From Malikia sp. (GTDB taxonomy: Bacteria; Pseudomonadota; Gammaproteobacteria; Burkholderiales; Burkholderiaceae_C), in assembly GCF_028687635.1 (NCBI RefSeq), contig NZ_JAQTZS010000010.1, positions 32,830 to 96,829 of the forward strand: 64,000 nt of DNA, in the 5' to 3' direction. A program made the translations under genes and the position numbers. The notes under the pieces are model-generated. The model saw only the letters and a list, made by a program, of their open reading frames with translations, did no database searches and was not told where the DNA came from. Of the stretch, positions 38,309 through 47,315 are shown piece after piece. Each line of letters starts with the position of its first letter. The stretch's first letter is position 1.

Positions 38309-39781
38309 ATGGGGCAGAAACTCAAGATCGCCGGCTGGGTCGCGATCGGCGCGGTCGCAGGCGCATTGACCACGGTGCAATTGCAGGCAGTCGCGCGCGG
38401 ATCGCTCGCGCCGCTGCCACTCGAAGAGCTGCAGCAGTTCGCTGCCGTCTTCGGCATGGTCAAGAGCGACTATGTCGAACCGGTCGACGAGAAGAAACTC
38501 GTCACCGATGCGATCTCGGGCATGGTCGCCAGCCTGGACCCGCACTCGCAGTATTTCGACAAGAAGTCCTTCAAGGAATTCCGTGAAGGCACTTCGGGCC
38601 GCTTCGTCGGCGTCGGCATCGAGATCACGATGGAGGACGGCCTGGTCAAGGTCGTCTCGCCGATCGAGGACTCGCCAGCCCACCGCGCCGGACTCAAGAC
38701 CAATGACCTGATCACCAAGATCGACGACACCCCGGTCAAGGGCCTCACCATCAACGACGCGGTCAAGCGCATGCGTGGCGAGCCCAACACCAAGGTGCAG
38801 CTGACCATCTTCCGCAAGGACGAGAACCGCAGCTTCCCGGTCACGATCACGCGCCAGGAAATCAAGACCCAGAGCGTCAAGGTCAAGCTGATCGAGCCGG
38901 GCTACGCCTGGGTCCGTCTCTCGCAGTTCCAGGAGCGCACGGTCGAGGACTTCGCGCGCAAGCTCGAGGAGCTGCACAAGGAAAACCCAGGCCTCAAGGG
39001 CCTGGTGCTGGACCTGCGCAACGACCCGGGCGGCCTGCTCGATGCGGCGGTCGCGATCTCGGCCGCCTTCCTGCCGGCGGACGCCACCGTCGTCACGACC
39101 AATGGCCAGCTGGAAGAAAGCAAATCCATCTTCAAGGCCGCGCCCGAGTACTACCTGCGCCGCAACGGCGCCGACCCGATCCGCCGCCTGAGCGAAGCCA
39201 CCAAGGGTGCGCTCAGGAAGCTGCCGATGGTGGTGCTGGTCAACGAGGGTTCCGCCTCCGCCAGCGAGATCGTCGCTGGCGCGCTGCAGGACCACCAGCG
39301 CGCCGTCATCATGGGCAACCAGACCTTCGGCAAGGGCTCGGTGCAGACGGTGCGCCCGCTTGGCCCCGACACCGGCCTCAAGATCACGACCGCGCGCTAC
39401 TACACGCCCAGCGGCCGCTCGATCCAGGCCAAGGGCATCGTGCCCGATGTCTGGGTCGACGAGACCGAGGACGGCAACCTGTTCGCCGCGCTGCGCACGC
39501 GCGAGGCCGACCTCGAAAAACACCTCGGCAACGGCCAGGACGCCGCCAAGCCGCAAACCGAAGCCGACAAGGAAGTCGAGCGCCAGCGCGAGCAGGAGCG
39601 CGAGGCCGCGCGCCTGCGGCTGGAGGCCGAGACCAAGAAGAACCCGGGTGGCCGCCTGCTGCCCGAGTTCGGCTCCGAGAAGGACTTCCCGCTGCAACAG
39701 GCGCTCAACCGCCTCAAGGGCAAGCCGGTGCAGGCCAGCAAGACGCTGAGCGTGCGCGAGGAAGCCAAGCCCGAGGAATGA
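38309..39781 (+). CDS. ctpA: Carboxy-terminal processing protease (S41 family)
   Basis: This periplasmic protease trims or degrades envelope proteins. The 490 residues have an N-terminal membrane anchor (about 8-28), a PDZ domain (about 95-180, GVGIEITMEDGLVKVVSP) and the S41 protease core. The catalytic pair is probably Ser317 in GSASASEIVAG and Lys342 in GNQTFGKGSVQT, 25 residues apart as in Prc and CtpA. A Glu/Arg-rich helix follows (about 445-470). ATG at 38309 was chosen over an open upstream extension because it gives the membrane segment at the N-terminus. It lies between gpmA and moeB. Confidence 0.94.
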   Translation: MGQKLKIAGWVAIGAVAGALTTVQLQAVARGSLAPLPLEELQQFAAVFGMVKSDYVEPVDEKKLVTDAISGMVASLDPHSQYFDKKSFKEFREGTSGRFVGVGIEITMEDGLVKVVSPIEDSPAHRAGLKTNDLITKIDDTPVKGLTINDAVKRMRGEPNTKVQLTIFRKDENRSFPVTITRQEIKTQSVKVKLIEPGYAWVRLSQFQERTVEDFARKLEELHKENPGLKGLVLDLRNDPGGLLDAAVAISAAFLPADATVVTTNGQLEESKSIFKAAPEYYLRRNGADPIRRLSEATKGALRKLPMVVLVNEGSASASEIVAGALQDHQRAVIMGNQTFGKGSVQTVRPLGPDTGLKITTARYYTPSGRSIQAKGIVPDVWVDETEDGNLFAALRTREADLEKHLGNGQDAAKPQTEADKEVERQREQEREAARLRLEAETKKNPGGRLLPEFGSEKDFPLQQALNRLKGKPVQASKTLSVREEAKPEE

Positions 39782-39800
39782 CGGCGCCGCCCACCCTGAA

Positions 39801-40595
39801 ATGAACGACGAACAGCTGCTGCGCTACTCGCGCCATATCCTGCTCGACGAGCTCGGCATCGAGGGCCAGGAAATGTTGCTGGCCTCGCATGCGGTGGTCA
39901 TCGGCGCCGGCGGACTGGGCTCGCCGGTGGCGCTCTACCTCGCCAGCGCTGGCGTGGGCCATATCACGCTGGTCGACCACGACGAGGTCGACGCCACCAA
40001 CCTGCAGCGCCAGATCGCGCACAACCTGGAGCGGGTCGGAACCCCGAAGGCCGAATCGGCCCGGATCGCGATGCACGCGATCAACCCCGAGGTGCGGGTC
40101 AATGCGCTGGTCCAGCGCGCCGACGATGCCCTGCTCGACGCGCTGCTGCCGACGGCGCAGGTCGTGCTCGACTGCACCGACAACTTCGCGACCCGGCACC
40201 TGATCAACCGCGCCTGCGTGCGGCATCGGGTACCGCTGGTGTCGGGCGCGGCGATACGTTTCGACGGCCAGCTCTCGGTCTACCACCCGCGCGATGTGGC
40301 CAGCCCCTGCTACGCCTGCGTCTTCCCCGAGACCGACGGCCTGGAGGAAACCCGCTGCGCCACCATGGGCGTGTTCGCGCCGCTGGTCGGCATCATCGGC
40401 ACGCTGCAGGCAGCCGAGGCGCTCAAGCTGCTGTGCGGCATGGGCTCCAAGCTGGTCGGCAAGCTCATGATGCTGGACGGCCGCGGCATGGAATTCCACA
40501 CCATAGGCCTGGGTCGCAACCCGGACTGCGCGGTCTGTGGCGCTCAGGCCGTGACGATCCAGCCTTCCAGCGGGTCGAACTTCGGCAGGCCGTAG
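39801..40595 (+). CDS. MoeB/ThiF-family adenylyltransferase
   Basis: This E1-like enzyme adenylates the C-terminus of MoaD or ThiS. The 264 residues show the ATP site GAGGLGSPVALYLASAG, the Arg in NLQRQIAHN, two zinc-type Cys pairs (CYAC, CAVC) and the catalytic-loop Cys in EETRCATMG. MoeB fits the molybdoenzyme genes nearby, but ThiF for thiamine (thiC is also present) cannot be excluded. Its last 52 bases overlap the convergent DUF429 gene. Confidence 0.9.
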   Translation: MNDEQLLRYSRHILLDELGIEGQEMLLASHAVVIGAGGLGSPVALYLASAGVGHITLVDHDEVDATNLQRQIAHNLERVGTPKAESARIAMHAINPEVRVNALVQRADDALLDALLPTAQVVLDCTDNFATRHLINRACVRHRVPLVSGAAIRFDGQLSVYHPRDVASPCYACVFPETDGLEETRCATMGVFAPLVGIIGTLQAAEALKLLCGMGSKLVGKLMMLDGRGMEFHTIGLGRNPDCAVCGAQAVTIQPSSGSNFGRP

Positions 40596-41386
40596 CGCGC
40601 CTGGCCACCCTGGTGTTGCCGCAGCGCCCAGGCCGCCTGCAGCAGGCAGAGCAGCGCATCGAGCCGGTCGCCGCTGGCGTCCGCCACCAGTTCGTCATGC
40701 TGCGCGTGGCTCAATTTCAGCCGCAGGCCACTGCCCCGCAGCAGCGGCGCGGCGCCCGTTTCCAGCGCATGCAGCAGGTCCTTGCGCGCGATCAGCCGCT
40801 CGGGCGTCTGCCTGGCCTTGTCGTCGCTCTTGTAGCTGCGCGCACCCAGCACCGAGCGCGCCAGCAGGCCCGGATAGGCTTCGAGCGCGACCCGCGCCGG
40901 ATCGGCCTGGTGCAGACCGACCAAGGTGACACCCGCGTCCAGCAGCAATGGCACACCCGCGTGCAGCATGAAGGCCACCGGCGGGTTGACCCATTTCATG
41001 CTCGGGCTCGACCCGGCCGGGCGGTCGGTCGCGCGGTGCGCGAACTTGGCCCCCACCGGACGCGCGGCACAGAAGGCCGCGAAGCGGTCGCGGATCTCGG
41101 CCCGTTCCAGCGCCGCGTAGTGGCGCATGCAGTCCAGCCAGTCGGTCGGCCAGCCCAGCTGCTCGACCAGCTCGCGCGGCAGGCCGAACGGCAGATCGAA
41201 GCCGCCGACCCAGGCACCGGGTTCGGCCAGGCAGGCACCGAAGCCGGCCAGGGTCTCGAAGCTATCGAGGCGCTCCAGCGTGACGCGACCGGCCCGCAGG
41301 CCGCCACGCGCGAGCACGATCGGCTTGCGCCGGCTCGGCGCGCTGCTGAAGTCGCAGCCCCAAAGTGTGGGGCCTGAAGCGTTCAA
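40544..41386 (-). CDS. DUF429 protein
   Basis: The 280 residues have an RNase H-like look: an early WGCDFSSAPSRRKPIVLA segment with an Asp, GGFDLPFGLPRE, and a late GDRLDALLCLLQAAWA block, as in DUF429 proteins. The function is unknown; a nuclease-like fold has been proposed for the family. It converges on and overlaps the moeB-like gene by 52 bases, so the two transcripts are partly complementary. Confidence 0.8.
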   Translation of the reverse strand: MNASGPTLWGCDFSSAPSRRKPIVLARGGLRAGRVTLERLDSFETLAGFGACLAEPGAWVGGFDLPFGLPRELVEQLGWPTDWLDCMRHYAALERAEIRDRFAAFCAARPVGAKFAHRATDRPAGSSPSMKWVNPPVAFMLHAGVPLLLDAGVTLVGLHQADPARVALEAYPGLLARSVLGARSYKSDDKARQTPERLIARKDLLHALETGAAPLLRGSGLRLKLSHAQHDELVADASGDRLDALLCLLQAAWALRQHQGGQARYGLPKFDPLEGWIVTA

Positions 41387-41393
41387 GGACAGA

Positions 41394-41819
41394 TCAGGCG
41401 CGACCGATGATGGACGCGGTCGCCATCAGCTCCTCGAGCAGCGCCAGCGAGACCTTGCCCGAGACCGAATAGGGGTCGAACTCGGGTCGCTCCGAATACT
41501 TCAGCACGATCGAGGTGTTGAGCTTGCTCAGGTTGACCTGGCCCATGGTCCAGCCGCCGAAACGCCGCTCGCTGATTTCCTCGTAATGCAGCAGCTCGAC
41601 GTTCTGGTGGCGCGGGTCCTCGATGATCTGGTTGTAGAGGCGATTGACCGCCGAGCGACCGCCCTCGATCGCCTGCAGGAAGACGCCACCGCCGTAGCAC
41701 AGGATGCCGGTGATGCCATTGTGCAGATTGTGCTGCCTGGCCGAGGCCAGGATGGCATGAACGGCCTCGGTGCTCTCGGGCTGCACCGCACGGCTCACAT
41801 ACAACAGACGTACCAGCAT
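41394..41819 (-). CDS. BLUF-domain blue-light photoreceptor
   Basis: The 141 residues form a single BLUF domain that should bind FAD. The key photocycle residues are in place: Tyr7 (LLYVS), Asn34 (NGITGIL), Gln49 (FLQAIEG) and the Trp90/Met92 pair (FGGWTMG). A helical C-terminal cap follows and there is no output domain, so it would signal by protein contact, like the short BLUF proteins of other bacteria. It starts three bases after folE and ends seven bases before the DUF429 start, so folE, BLUF and DUF429 may be one transcript. Confidence 0.92.
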   Translation of the reverse strand: MLVRLLYVSRAVQPESTEAVHAILASARQHNLHNGITGILCYGGGVFLQAIEGGRSAVNRLYNQIIEDPRHQNVELLHYEEISERRFGGWTMGQVNLSKLNTSIVLKYSERPEFDPYSVSGKVSLALLEELMATASIIGRA

Positions 41820-41822
41820 CGT

Positions 41823-42524
41823 TTAGCTCCTACGGGGAATCAGTGCCAGGAATTCGCGGCGCAGATCGCTGTCCTTGAGGAACACGCCGCGCATGACCGA
41901 GTTGATCATCTTGCTGTCCATGTCCTTGACGCCGCGCCAACCCATGCAGTAGTGGCTGGCTTCCATCACGATCGCGAGGCCGTCGGGCTGGGTCTTTTCC
42001 TGGATCAGGTCGGCCAGCTGGACCACCGCCTCTTCCTGGATCTGGGGCCGGCCCATGATCCACTCGGCCAGGCGCGCGTACTTGGACAAGCCGATCACGT
42101 TGGTGTGCTCGTTGGGCATCACGCCGATCCAGATCTTGCCGATGACCGGGCACAGATGGTGGCTGCAGGCGCTGCGCACCGTGATCGGGCCGACGATCAT
42201 GAGCTCGTTGAGGTGCTCGGCGTTCGGGAATTCGGTGATGGTCGGCGCCTGCACGTAGCGGCCGGCAAAGACCTCCTTCAGGTACATCTTGGCAACGCGG
42301 CGCGCCGTGTTGCCGGTGTTGTGATCGTTCTCGGTGTCGATCACCATGCTGTCGAGCACGCCCTTCATCTTGTCGGTGACCTCGTCGAGCAGGGCTTCGA
42401 GCTCGCCCGGACGGATGAAGTCGGCGATGTTGTCGTTGGAGTGGAAGCGCTGCTTGGCCGCTTGCAGGCGTTCACGGATCTTGACGGAGACGGGCGTACC
42501 CTCGTCCTGGTTGGCGTCGGTCAT
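41823..42524 (-). CDS. folE: GTP cyclohydrolase I
   Basis: FolE opens GTP to dihydroneopterin triphosphate for folate or pterins. The 233 residues from the ATG at 42522-42524 include DTENDHNTGNTARRVAKMY, the zinc ligands in SACSHHLCPV, and the GLSKYARLAEWIMGRPQIQE block. Longer starts at 42542 and 42548 are possible and none has a good Shine-Dalgarno. It is closely followed by the BLUF gene. Confidence 0.95.
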   Translation of the reverse strand: MTDANQDEGTPVSVKIRERLQAAKQRFHSNDNIADFIRPGELEALLDEVTDKMKGVLDSMVIDTENDHNTGNTARRVAKMYLKEVFAGRYVQAPTITEFPNAEHLNELMIVGPITVRSACSHHLCPVIGKIWIGVMPNEHTNVIGLSKYARLAEWIMGRPQIQEEAVVQLADLIQEKTQPDGLAIVMEASHYCMGWRGVKDMDSKMINSVMRGVFLKDSDLRREFLALIPRRS

Positions 42525-42628
42525 GTCTTGTTGCACTTTCATGAGCATGATGGCATGCTAACACCGGATTCCAGCCCCTGAGCGCGCGGGGAGATCATGG
42601 CCAGCCCCGCGCCAGCCATGGCGCAAAA

Positions 42629-43828
42629 CTAATAGCGCTGGCCGAGCAGGAACAGCATGCCGCGCATGACACCGAACGCCACCCGGTCGAACAGGCGCTG
42701 GCGCCAGGGTCGCTGGAGCAACTGTTCGGGCGCGACGCGCTGGCCCGCGGTGCGCATCAGGTGGTCGAGCCGCTGCCACAGCCCGCGCGCGAAGGCCGGG
42801 TCGCGGGTCACGACATTGGCCTCGCGCGCCAGCAGCAGGCTCAGCGGGTCGAGGTTGGTCGATCCCACCGTCGCCCAGCGTCCATCGACCACCGCCACCT
42901 TGGCATGCAGCGCGCTCGGGGCGTACTCGTGGATCTCGATGCCGGCGTCGAGCAGCCACTGGTAGACCGTGCGGGCGGCGTGATACTGCAGGAAATGCTC
43001 GTAGCGGGCATGCAGCAGCAGGCGCACCCGCACGCCGCGCGCGGCCGCCAGCGTGAGCGCGCGGCGCAACCTGCGGCCGGGAATGAAATAGGCGTTGGCG
43101 ATCACGATCTCGCGCCTGGCCTGAGCGATTGCCTTGAGGTAGGCGCGCTCGATGTCATGGCGATGGCGCAGATTGTCGCGCAGCAGCAAGGCGGCCGGCT
43201 GTGCCTTGCGCCCGCGCGGGACCGGCCCGGTCGGCAGCGTCGGCAGTCCGGCGCGCAGCGCCTGCCAGGCGGCGCGAAACTCGTGCTGGCGCGCCCGGTT
43301 CAGCGCCTGCATGCGCCACCAGAGCTGCTCCATGCTTTCGAGCATGTCGGCCACCAGCGGGCCGCTGACCTGCAACGCGAAGTCCAGCCGCGGCTGCTCG
43401 AGCCGACCCAGCGAGACATCGTCGAGGTCGTCGATCAGGTTGATGCCGCCGCAAAAGCCCAGCGCGCCGTCGACCACGCAAAGCTTGCGGTGCAGCCGGC
43501 GCCAGCGGCTCGGGATCAGCAGGCCCAGATGGCCCAGCGGCCGGTAGATCCGGCACTGCACGCCCGCGCGCTCCAGCCGCTCGCGCCAGGTCCGGGGCAG
43601 CCGGGCGGTGCCGATGCCGTCGACCACCAGCCGGACCGTGATGCCACGCCGAGCCGCACGCTCCATCGCCTCGGCCACCTGCAGGGTACTGCCGGCGAAT
43701 TCAAAGATATAGGTCTCGATGTGTACCAGCTGCTGGGCGCGCTCCATCGCTTGCACCATGGCCGGGAACAGCTCGGCGCCGCCCTCGAGCAGATGCAACT
43801 GGTGGCCGCCGCGCAACGGTGTCTTCAC
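42629..43828 (-). CDS. clsB: Cardiolipin synthase B-type phospholipase D protein
   Basis: This membrane-associated transferase makes cardiolipin from phosphatidyl groups. The 399 residues contain two HKD motifs: HRKLCVVDGALGFCGGINL near 113 and HAKVAVVDGRWATVGSTNLDPLS near 310. The overall length and the absence of N-terminal transmembrane helices fit ClsB rather than ClsA. It lies 22 bases downstream of the EEP-family gene, so the two are probably cotranscribed, an arrangement seen in E. coli ybhP-clsB. Confidence 0.9.
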   Translation of the reverse strand: MKTPLRGGHQLHLLEGGAELFPAMVQAMERAQQLVHIETYIFEFAGSTLQVAEAMERAARRGITVRLVVDGIGTARLPRTWRERLERAGVQCRIYRPLGHLGLLIPSRWRRLHRKLCVVDGALGFCGGINLIDDLDDVSLGRLEQPRLDFALQVSGPLVADMLESMEQLWWRMQALNRARQHEFRAAWQALRAGLPTLPTGPVPRGRKAQPAALLLRDNLRHRHDIERAYLKAIAQARREIVIANAYFIPGRRLRRALTLAAARGVRVRLLLHARYEHFLQYHAARTVYQWLLDAGIEIHEYAPSALHAKVAVVDGRWATVGSTNLDPLSLLLAREANVVTRDPAFARGLWQRLDHLMRTAGQRVAPEQLLQRPWRQRLFDRVAFGVMRGMLFLLGQRY

Positions 43829-43850
43829 GCCCGCTCCCCAGCCGAGCCTC

Positions 43851-44582
43851 TCATTCGAAGGCCAGCTCCGCGATCAGCGGCAGGTGGTCGGACAGGCGTG
43901 CCCATTGGCCGCCATGCGGCACCTGCACCGACAGCGGGCGCAAGCCACGCGCATAGATGCGGTCCAGGTGCAACAGCGGCAGCCGCGAGGGGTAGGTCGC
44001 GTGGCGGATACCTTCGAAGGTGCGCAGACCGAAAGCCGCCATGGCATCGTGCAGGCGCTGGCCCCAGTCGTTGAAGTCGCCCGCCACCACCAGCGGCTCG
44101 TGCGGTGGCACCTCGCGCTCAAGCATGGCGCCGATCTGCCGGACCTGGCGCTCGCGGCTGGCATGGATCAATCCCAGGTGCGCCACCACCACATGCAGCG
44201 GCGCCCCCTCGACATCGAGGCGCACATGCAGCAGGCCGCGCTGCTCGAAGCGGTGGTCCGACACATCATGATGGCCCTGGCCCAGCACCGGCCAGCGCGT
44301 CAGCAGCGCGTTGCCATGCTCGCCGTGGCGCGTCACGGCATTGGTGCGGTAGACCGCCTGGTAGCCTGGCGGCGCCAGGTAGTCAGCCTGACCAACCGCC
44401 GGCCATTGCGGAAAACGCTTCTGCATCTGGCGGTTGAAGCCGCGCACCTCCTGCAGGCAGACGACATCGGCACCGAAGCCCTGCACCGCCTGCATCAGGT
44501 TGTGGATCTCCAGCCGGCTGGCCGGGCCCAGGCCCTGCACTCCCTTGTGGATGTTGTAGGTAACGACGCGCAAGCTGGTCAT
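43851..44582 (-). CDS. Endonuclease/exonuclease/phosphatase-family protein (YbhP-like)
   Basis: The 243 residues show the EEP fold motifs: VVTYNIHKGVQG with the first Asn, VCLQEVRG with the metal-binding Glu, VVAHLGL, GDFNDWG and the terminal SDHLPLIAELAFE. The substrate is unknown; E. coli YbhP sits in the same operon position before clsB. The ATG at 44580-44582 begins the conserved part; another ATG four codons upstream (44594) is equally possible. Confidence 0.88.
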   Translation of the reverse strand: MTSLRVVTYNIHKGVQGLGPASRLEIHNLMQAVQGFGADVVCLQEVRGFNRQMQKRFPQWPAVGQADYLAPPGYQAVYRTNAVTRHGEHGNALLTRWPVLGQGHHDVSDHRFEQRGLLHVRLDVEGAPLHVVVAHLGLIHASRERQVRQIGAMLEREVPPHEPLVVAGDFNDWGQRLHDAMAAFGLRTFEGIRHATYPSRLPLLHLDRIYARGLRPLSVQVPHGGQWARLSDHLPLIAELAFE

Positions 44583-44703
44583 GCCGGAAATCATGCCACG
44601 GTCGTGCTGGTCACGGTGCGAGCGGACGCCGTAAAATGCAAGATTGCAGGCAAATGTCACTGGCAAGCCCTGAACCCATTCCCCACGACAAAGGTTGAAG
44701 AAG

Positions 44704-45639
44704 ATGAGCGCAGTTCCCTCGATGTCCGACCGCGACGGCAAAATCTGGATGGACGGCCAGATGGTCGACTGGCGTGATGCCAAGGTCCATGTCCTGACCC
44801 ACACCATGCACTATGGCTGCGGCGCCTTCGAGGGCGTGCGCGCCTATAACACCGTCAACGGCCCGGCCATCTTCCGCCTCGACGAGCACACCGAGCGCCT
44901 GCTCAACAGCGCCAAGATCCTGCGCATGAAGGTGCCCTTCAGCAAGGAACAGCTCAATCAGGCCCAGCTCGACATCATCCGCGAGAACAAGCTGGAGAGC
45001 GGCTACATCCGCCCGCTGATCTGGATCGGTGACAACAAGCTCGGCGTCAGCCCCAAGGGCAACACCATCCACGCCATGGTCGCGGCCTGGACCTGGGGCG
45101 CCTACCTCGGCGAGGAAGGCATGAAGCGTGGCATCCGCGTCAAGACCTCGAGCTACACCCGCCACCACGTCAACATCACGATGACGCAGGCCAAGTCGGT
45201 CAGCAACTACACCAACTCGATCCTGGCCAACACCGAAGTCACCGACGACGGCTACGACGAGGCGCTGCTGCTCGACACCACTGGCTTCGTGTCCGAAGGC
45301 GCGGGCGAGAACATCTTCATCGTCAAGAACGGCGTGCTCTACACCCCCGACCTGTCGGCTGGCGCGCTCAACGGCATCACGCGCAACACCGTGTTCCACA
45401 TCGCCAAGGACCTGGGCCTGGAGATCGTGCAAAAGCGCATCACCCGCGACGAGGTCTACATCGCCGACGAGGCATTCTTCACCGGCACCGCCGCCGAAGT
45501 GACCCCGATCCGCGAACTCGACCGCATCGAGATCGGCAGTGGCAGCCGCGGCCCGATCACCGAGAAGATCCAGAGCGCCTTCTTCGACATCGTCAACGGT
45601 CGCAACCCCCAGTACGCTCACTGGCTGACCAAGGTCTGA
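44704..45639 (+). CDS. ilvE: Branched-chain-amino-acid aminotransferase
   Basis: This PLP fold-type IV enzyme makes Val, Leu and Ile. The 311 residues contain HYGCGAFEGVRAY, the PLP lysine Lys164 in TQAKSVSNYTNS, GFVSEGAGENIF and GTAAEVTPIREL. The ATG at 44704 lies in a GAAG-rich leader with AAAGG about nine bases before it. It is 14 bases upstream of the small zinc-binding protein gene. Confidence 0.96.
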   Translation: MSAVPSMSDRDGKIWMDGQMVDWRDAKVHVLTHTMHYGCGAFEGVRAYNTVNGPAIFRLDEHTERLLNSAKILRMKVPFSKEQLNQAQLDIIRENKLESGYIRPLIWIGDNKLGVSPKGNTIHAMVAAWTWGAYLGEEGMKRGIRVKTSSYTRHHVNITMTQAKSVSNYTNSILANTEVTDDGYDEALLLDTTGFVSEGAGENIFIVKNGVLYTPDLSAGALNGITRNTVFHIAKDLGLEIVQKRITRDEVYIADEAFFTGTAAEVTPIRELDRIEIGSGSRGPITEKIQSAFFDIVNGRNPQYAHWLTKV

Positions 45640-45653
45640 TTGGGAACAGCACG

Positions 45654-45857
45654 ATGAGCAAGATTGTCGAACTCTCGGCACATGATCTGAACGGCAACGG
45701 CGGCGTCTTCTGCCCCAGCCCCAAGGCCGACATGCAGCTGTGGAACAGCCACCCGCGCGTCTTCCTCGACGTCGCCAGGACCGGCTCGGCCAAATGCCCG
45801 TACTGCGGCACGGTCTACCAGCTCAAGGCGGGCGAAGTGGTCGGCCACGGCCACTGA
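45654..45857 (+). CDS. Zinc-finger (zf-CHCC type) small protein
   Basis: The 67 residues match the short zf-CHCC family related to the NDUFS6 subunit of complex I, with FCPSPK, HPRVFLDV and CPYCGTVYQL providing the cysteines and histidine. Its role in bacteria is unknown. It follows ilvE, as in many betaproteobacteria, and ends before a bidirectional terminator. Confidence 0.88.
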   Translation: MSKIVELSAHDLNGNGGVFCPSPKADMQLWNSHPRVFLDVARTGSAKCPYCGTVYQLKAGEVVGHGH

Positions 45858-45892
45858 TTCTCGCCGCCCTGCTCAGGCCGGGTGCGGACAAC

Positions 45893-45924
45893 AAAAAGGC
45901 GCAGTCCAACGGCTGCGCCTTTTT
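45893..45924. terminator. Bidirectional Rho-independent terminator
   Basis: AAAAAGGCGCAG, an eight-base loop and CTGCGCCTTTTT give a 7-bp GC stem with A and T tracts on either side. It sits between the convergent ilvE-zinc protein unit and argB. Confidence 0.9.
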
Positions 45925-45961
45925 GCCTTGAGGCCGCCCGGACGGGCGACCGGTCACGCCG

Positions 45962-46864
45962 TCAGTGCGAGCGGATCATGGTGCCGTAGGCCTCGTTGCT
46001 CAGGATCTCGAGCAGCATCGCGTGCGGCACGCGGCCGTCGATGATGTGGACCGAGTTGCAGCCGCTGTGCGCGGCCTCCAGCGCGCCGGCGATCTTGGGG
46101 ATCATGCCACCCGAGATCGTGCCGTCGGCGATCAGCGCATCGACCTCGACCGCGCTCAGGTTGGTCAGCAGTTCGCCGGCCTTGTCGAGCACGCCACGGA
46201 TATTGGTCAGCAGCAGCAGCTTCTCGGCGCGCAGCACGGTGGCCAGGCGCGCGGCGACCACGTCGGCGTTGATGTTGTAGCTCTCGCCCTGGTCGCCAAA
46301 GCCGATCGGGCTCACAACCGGGATGAAGCCCGCCTCATCGAGCGACTTGAGCACGCTCGGGTCGATGCTCACGATGTCACCGACCTGGCCGACGTCATGC
46401 TCGAGCGTCGGGTCCTGCTGGTCCAGCAGCTTGAGCTTCTGCGCCTTGATCAGGCCGCCGTCGCGCCCGGTCAGGCCGACCGCCTTGCCACCGGCGCGGT
46501 TGATCATGCCGACGATGTCCTGCTGCACCTCGCCACCCAGCACCCACTCGACCACCTCCATGGTCTCGGCGTCGGTCACGCGCATGCCCTGGATGAACTG
46601 GCCCTGCTTGCCCAGACGCTTGAGCAGACCCTCGATCTGCGGGCCGCCGCCGTGCACCACCACCGGGTTGATGCCGACCAGCTTGAGCAGCACCACGTCC
46701 TCGGCGAAGGCTTGCTGCAGTGCCGGGTCGGTCATGGCGTTGCCGCCGTACTTGATCACCATGGTCTTGCCATGGAACTGGCGGATATAGGGCAGCGCCT
46801 GCGCGAGGATCTCGGCCTTGTCGCGGGACTGCAGGTGAGACAGATCGTGGGAAGTATGGGTCAT
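45962..46864 (-). CDS. argB: Acetylglutamate kinase
   Basis: ArgB phosphorylates N-acetylglutamate in arginine synthesis. The 300 residues show [38 protein letters not shown] and ISGGMIPK, all family landmarks. The start at 46862-46864 opens the usual N-terminus; the frame is open further upstream but not protein-like. The upstream side faces the IscB element, which begins about 137 bases away and may have separated argB from distal promoter DNA. Confidence 0.96.
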   Translation of the reverse strand: MTHTSHDLSHLQSRDKAEILAQALPYIRQFHGKTMVIKYGGNAMTDPALQQAFAEDVVLLKLVGINPVVVHGGGPQIEGLLKRLGKQGQFIQGMRVTDAETMEVVEWVLGGEVQQDIVGMINRAGGKAVGLTGRDGGLIKAQKLKLLDQQDPTLEHDVGQVGDIVSIDPSVLKSLDEAGFIPVVSPIGFGDQGESYNINADVVAARLATVLRAEKLLLLTNIRGVLDKAGELLTNLSAVEVDALIADGTISGGMIPKIAGALEAAHSGCNSVHIIDGRVPHAMLLEILSNEAYGTMIRSH

Positions 46865-47000
46865 GACGGATGTGATTCGGTTGGAATGAACGCAGGACAA
46901 ATTGTGCCGGAAAGACCGGGCTATTCCTGTCACGCAATCTTCATGTGCCGGCGGCCCGCGTGCGTGCGACACTAGACGCAAAACATCCGCAAGATCCGAC

Positions 47001-47310
47001 GTCAACCACCCCGGCCTAAAGGCCGAGGCTTGCGAGGTTGACGCCCCGCGAGTCTGAGATTGACCAGACCGAGCACCGAAAGGTGCTTGCGTTGTGCAGA
47101 AGACCGTAGACCCACCCTGGCGTGCTTCCTCAGCGCCAGGCTCTGGAAGTTGCCGCTGCAGACACGCTTCGGGTCAGCACGAAACGGGCGGCGACCGGCG
47201 CGAAAGCGCCACCTGCTGCACAACCTGGTCGAGGGGAGCCGGGTCGAAAGATTCGCGTCACCCGGCCCGTAAGGGCTGACAGTCGGAAAGACGGCATTGT
47301 TTTAAGGAAG
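47001..47310 (+). ncRNA. Putative omega RNA of IscB
   Basis: The roughly 300 non-coding bases ahead of iscB are dense in stems: GTCAACC/GGTTGAC (47001-47007 with 47036-47042), AGCACC-GAAA-GGTGCT (47072-47087), GGCGC-GAAA-GCGCC (47197-47210) and GCCGGGT/ACCCGGC (47238-47244 with 47260-47266). IscB systems have a structured omega RNA here, with its guide at the 5' end taken from flanking DNA. By that rule the guide would be the roughly 16 bases before about 47001. Ends are inferred. Confidence 0.65.
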
Positions 47311-47315
47311 CTGAC

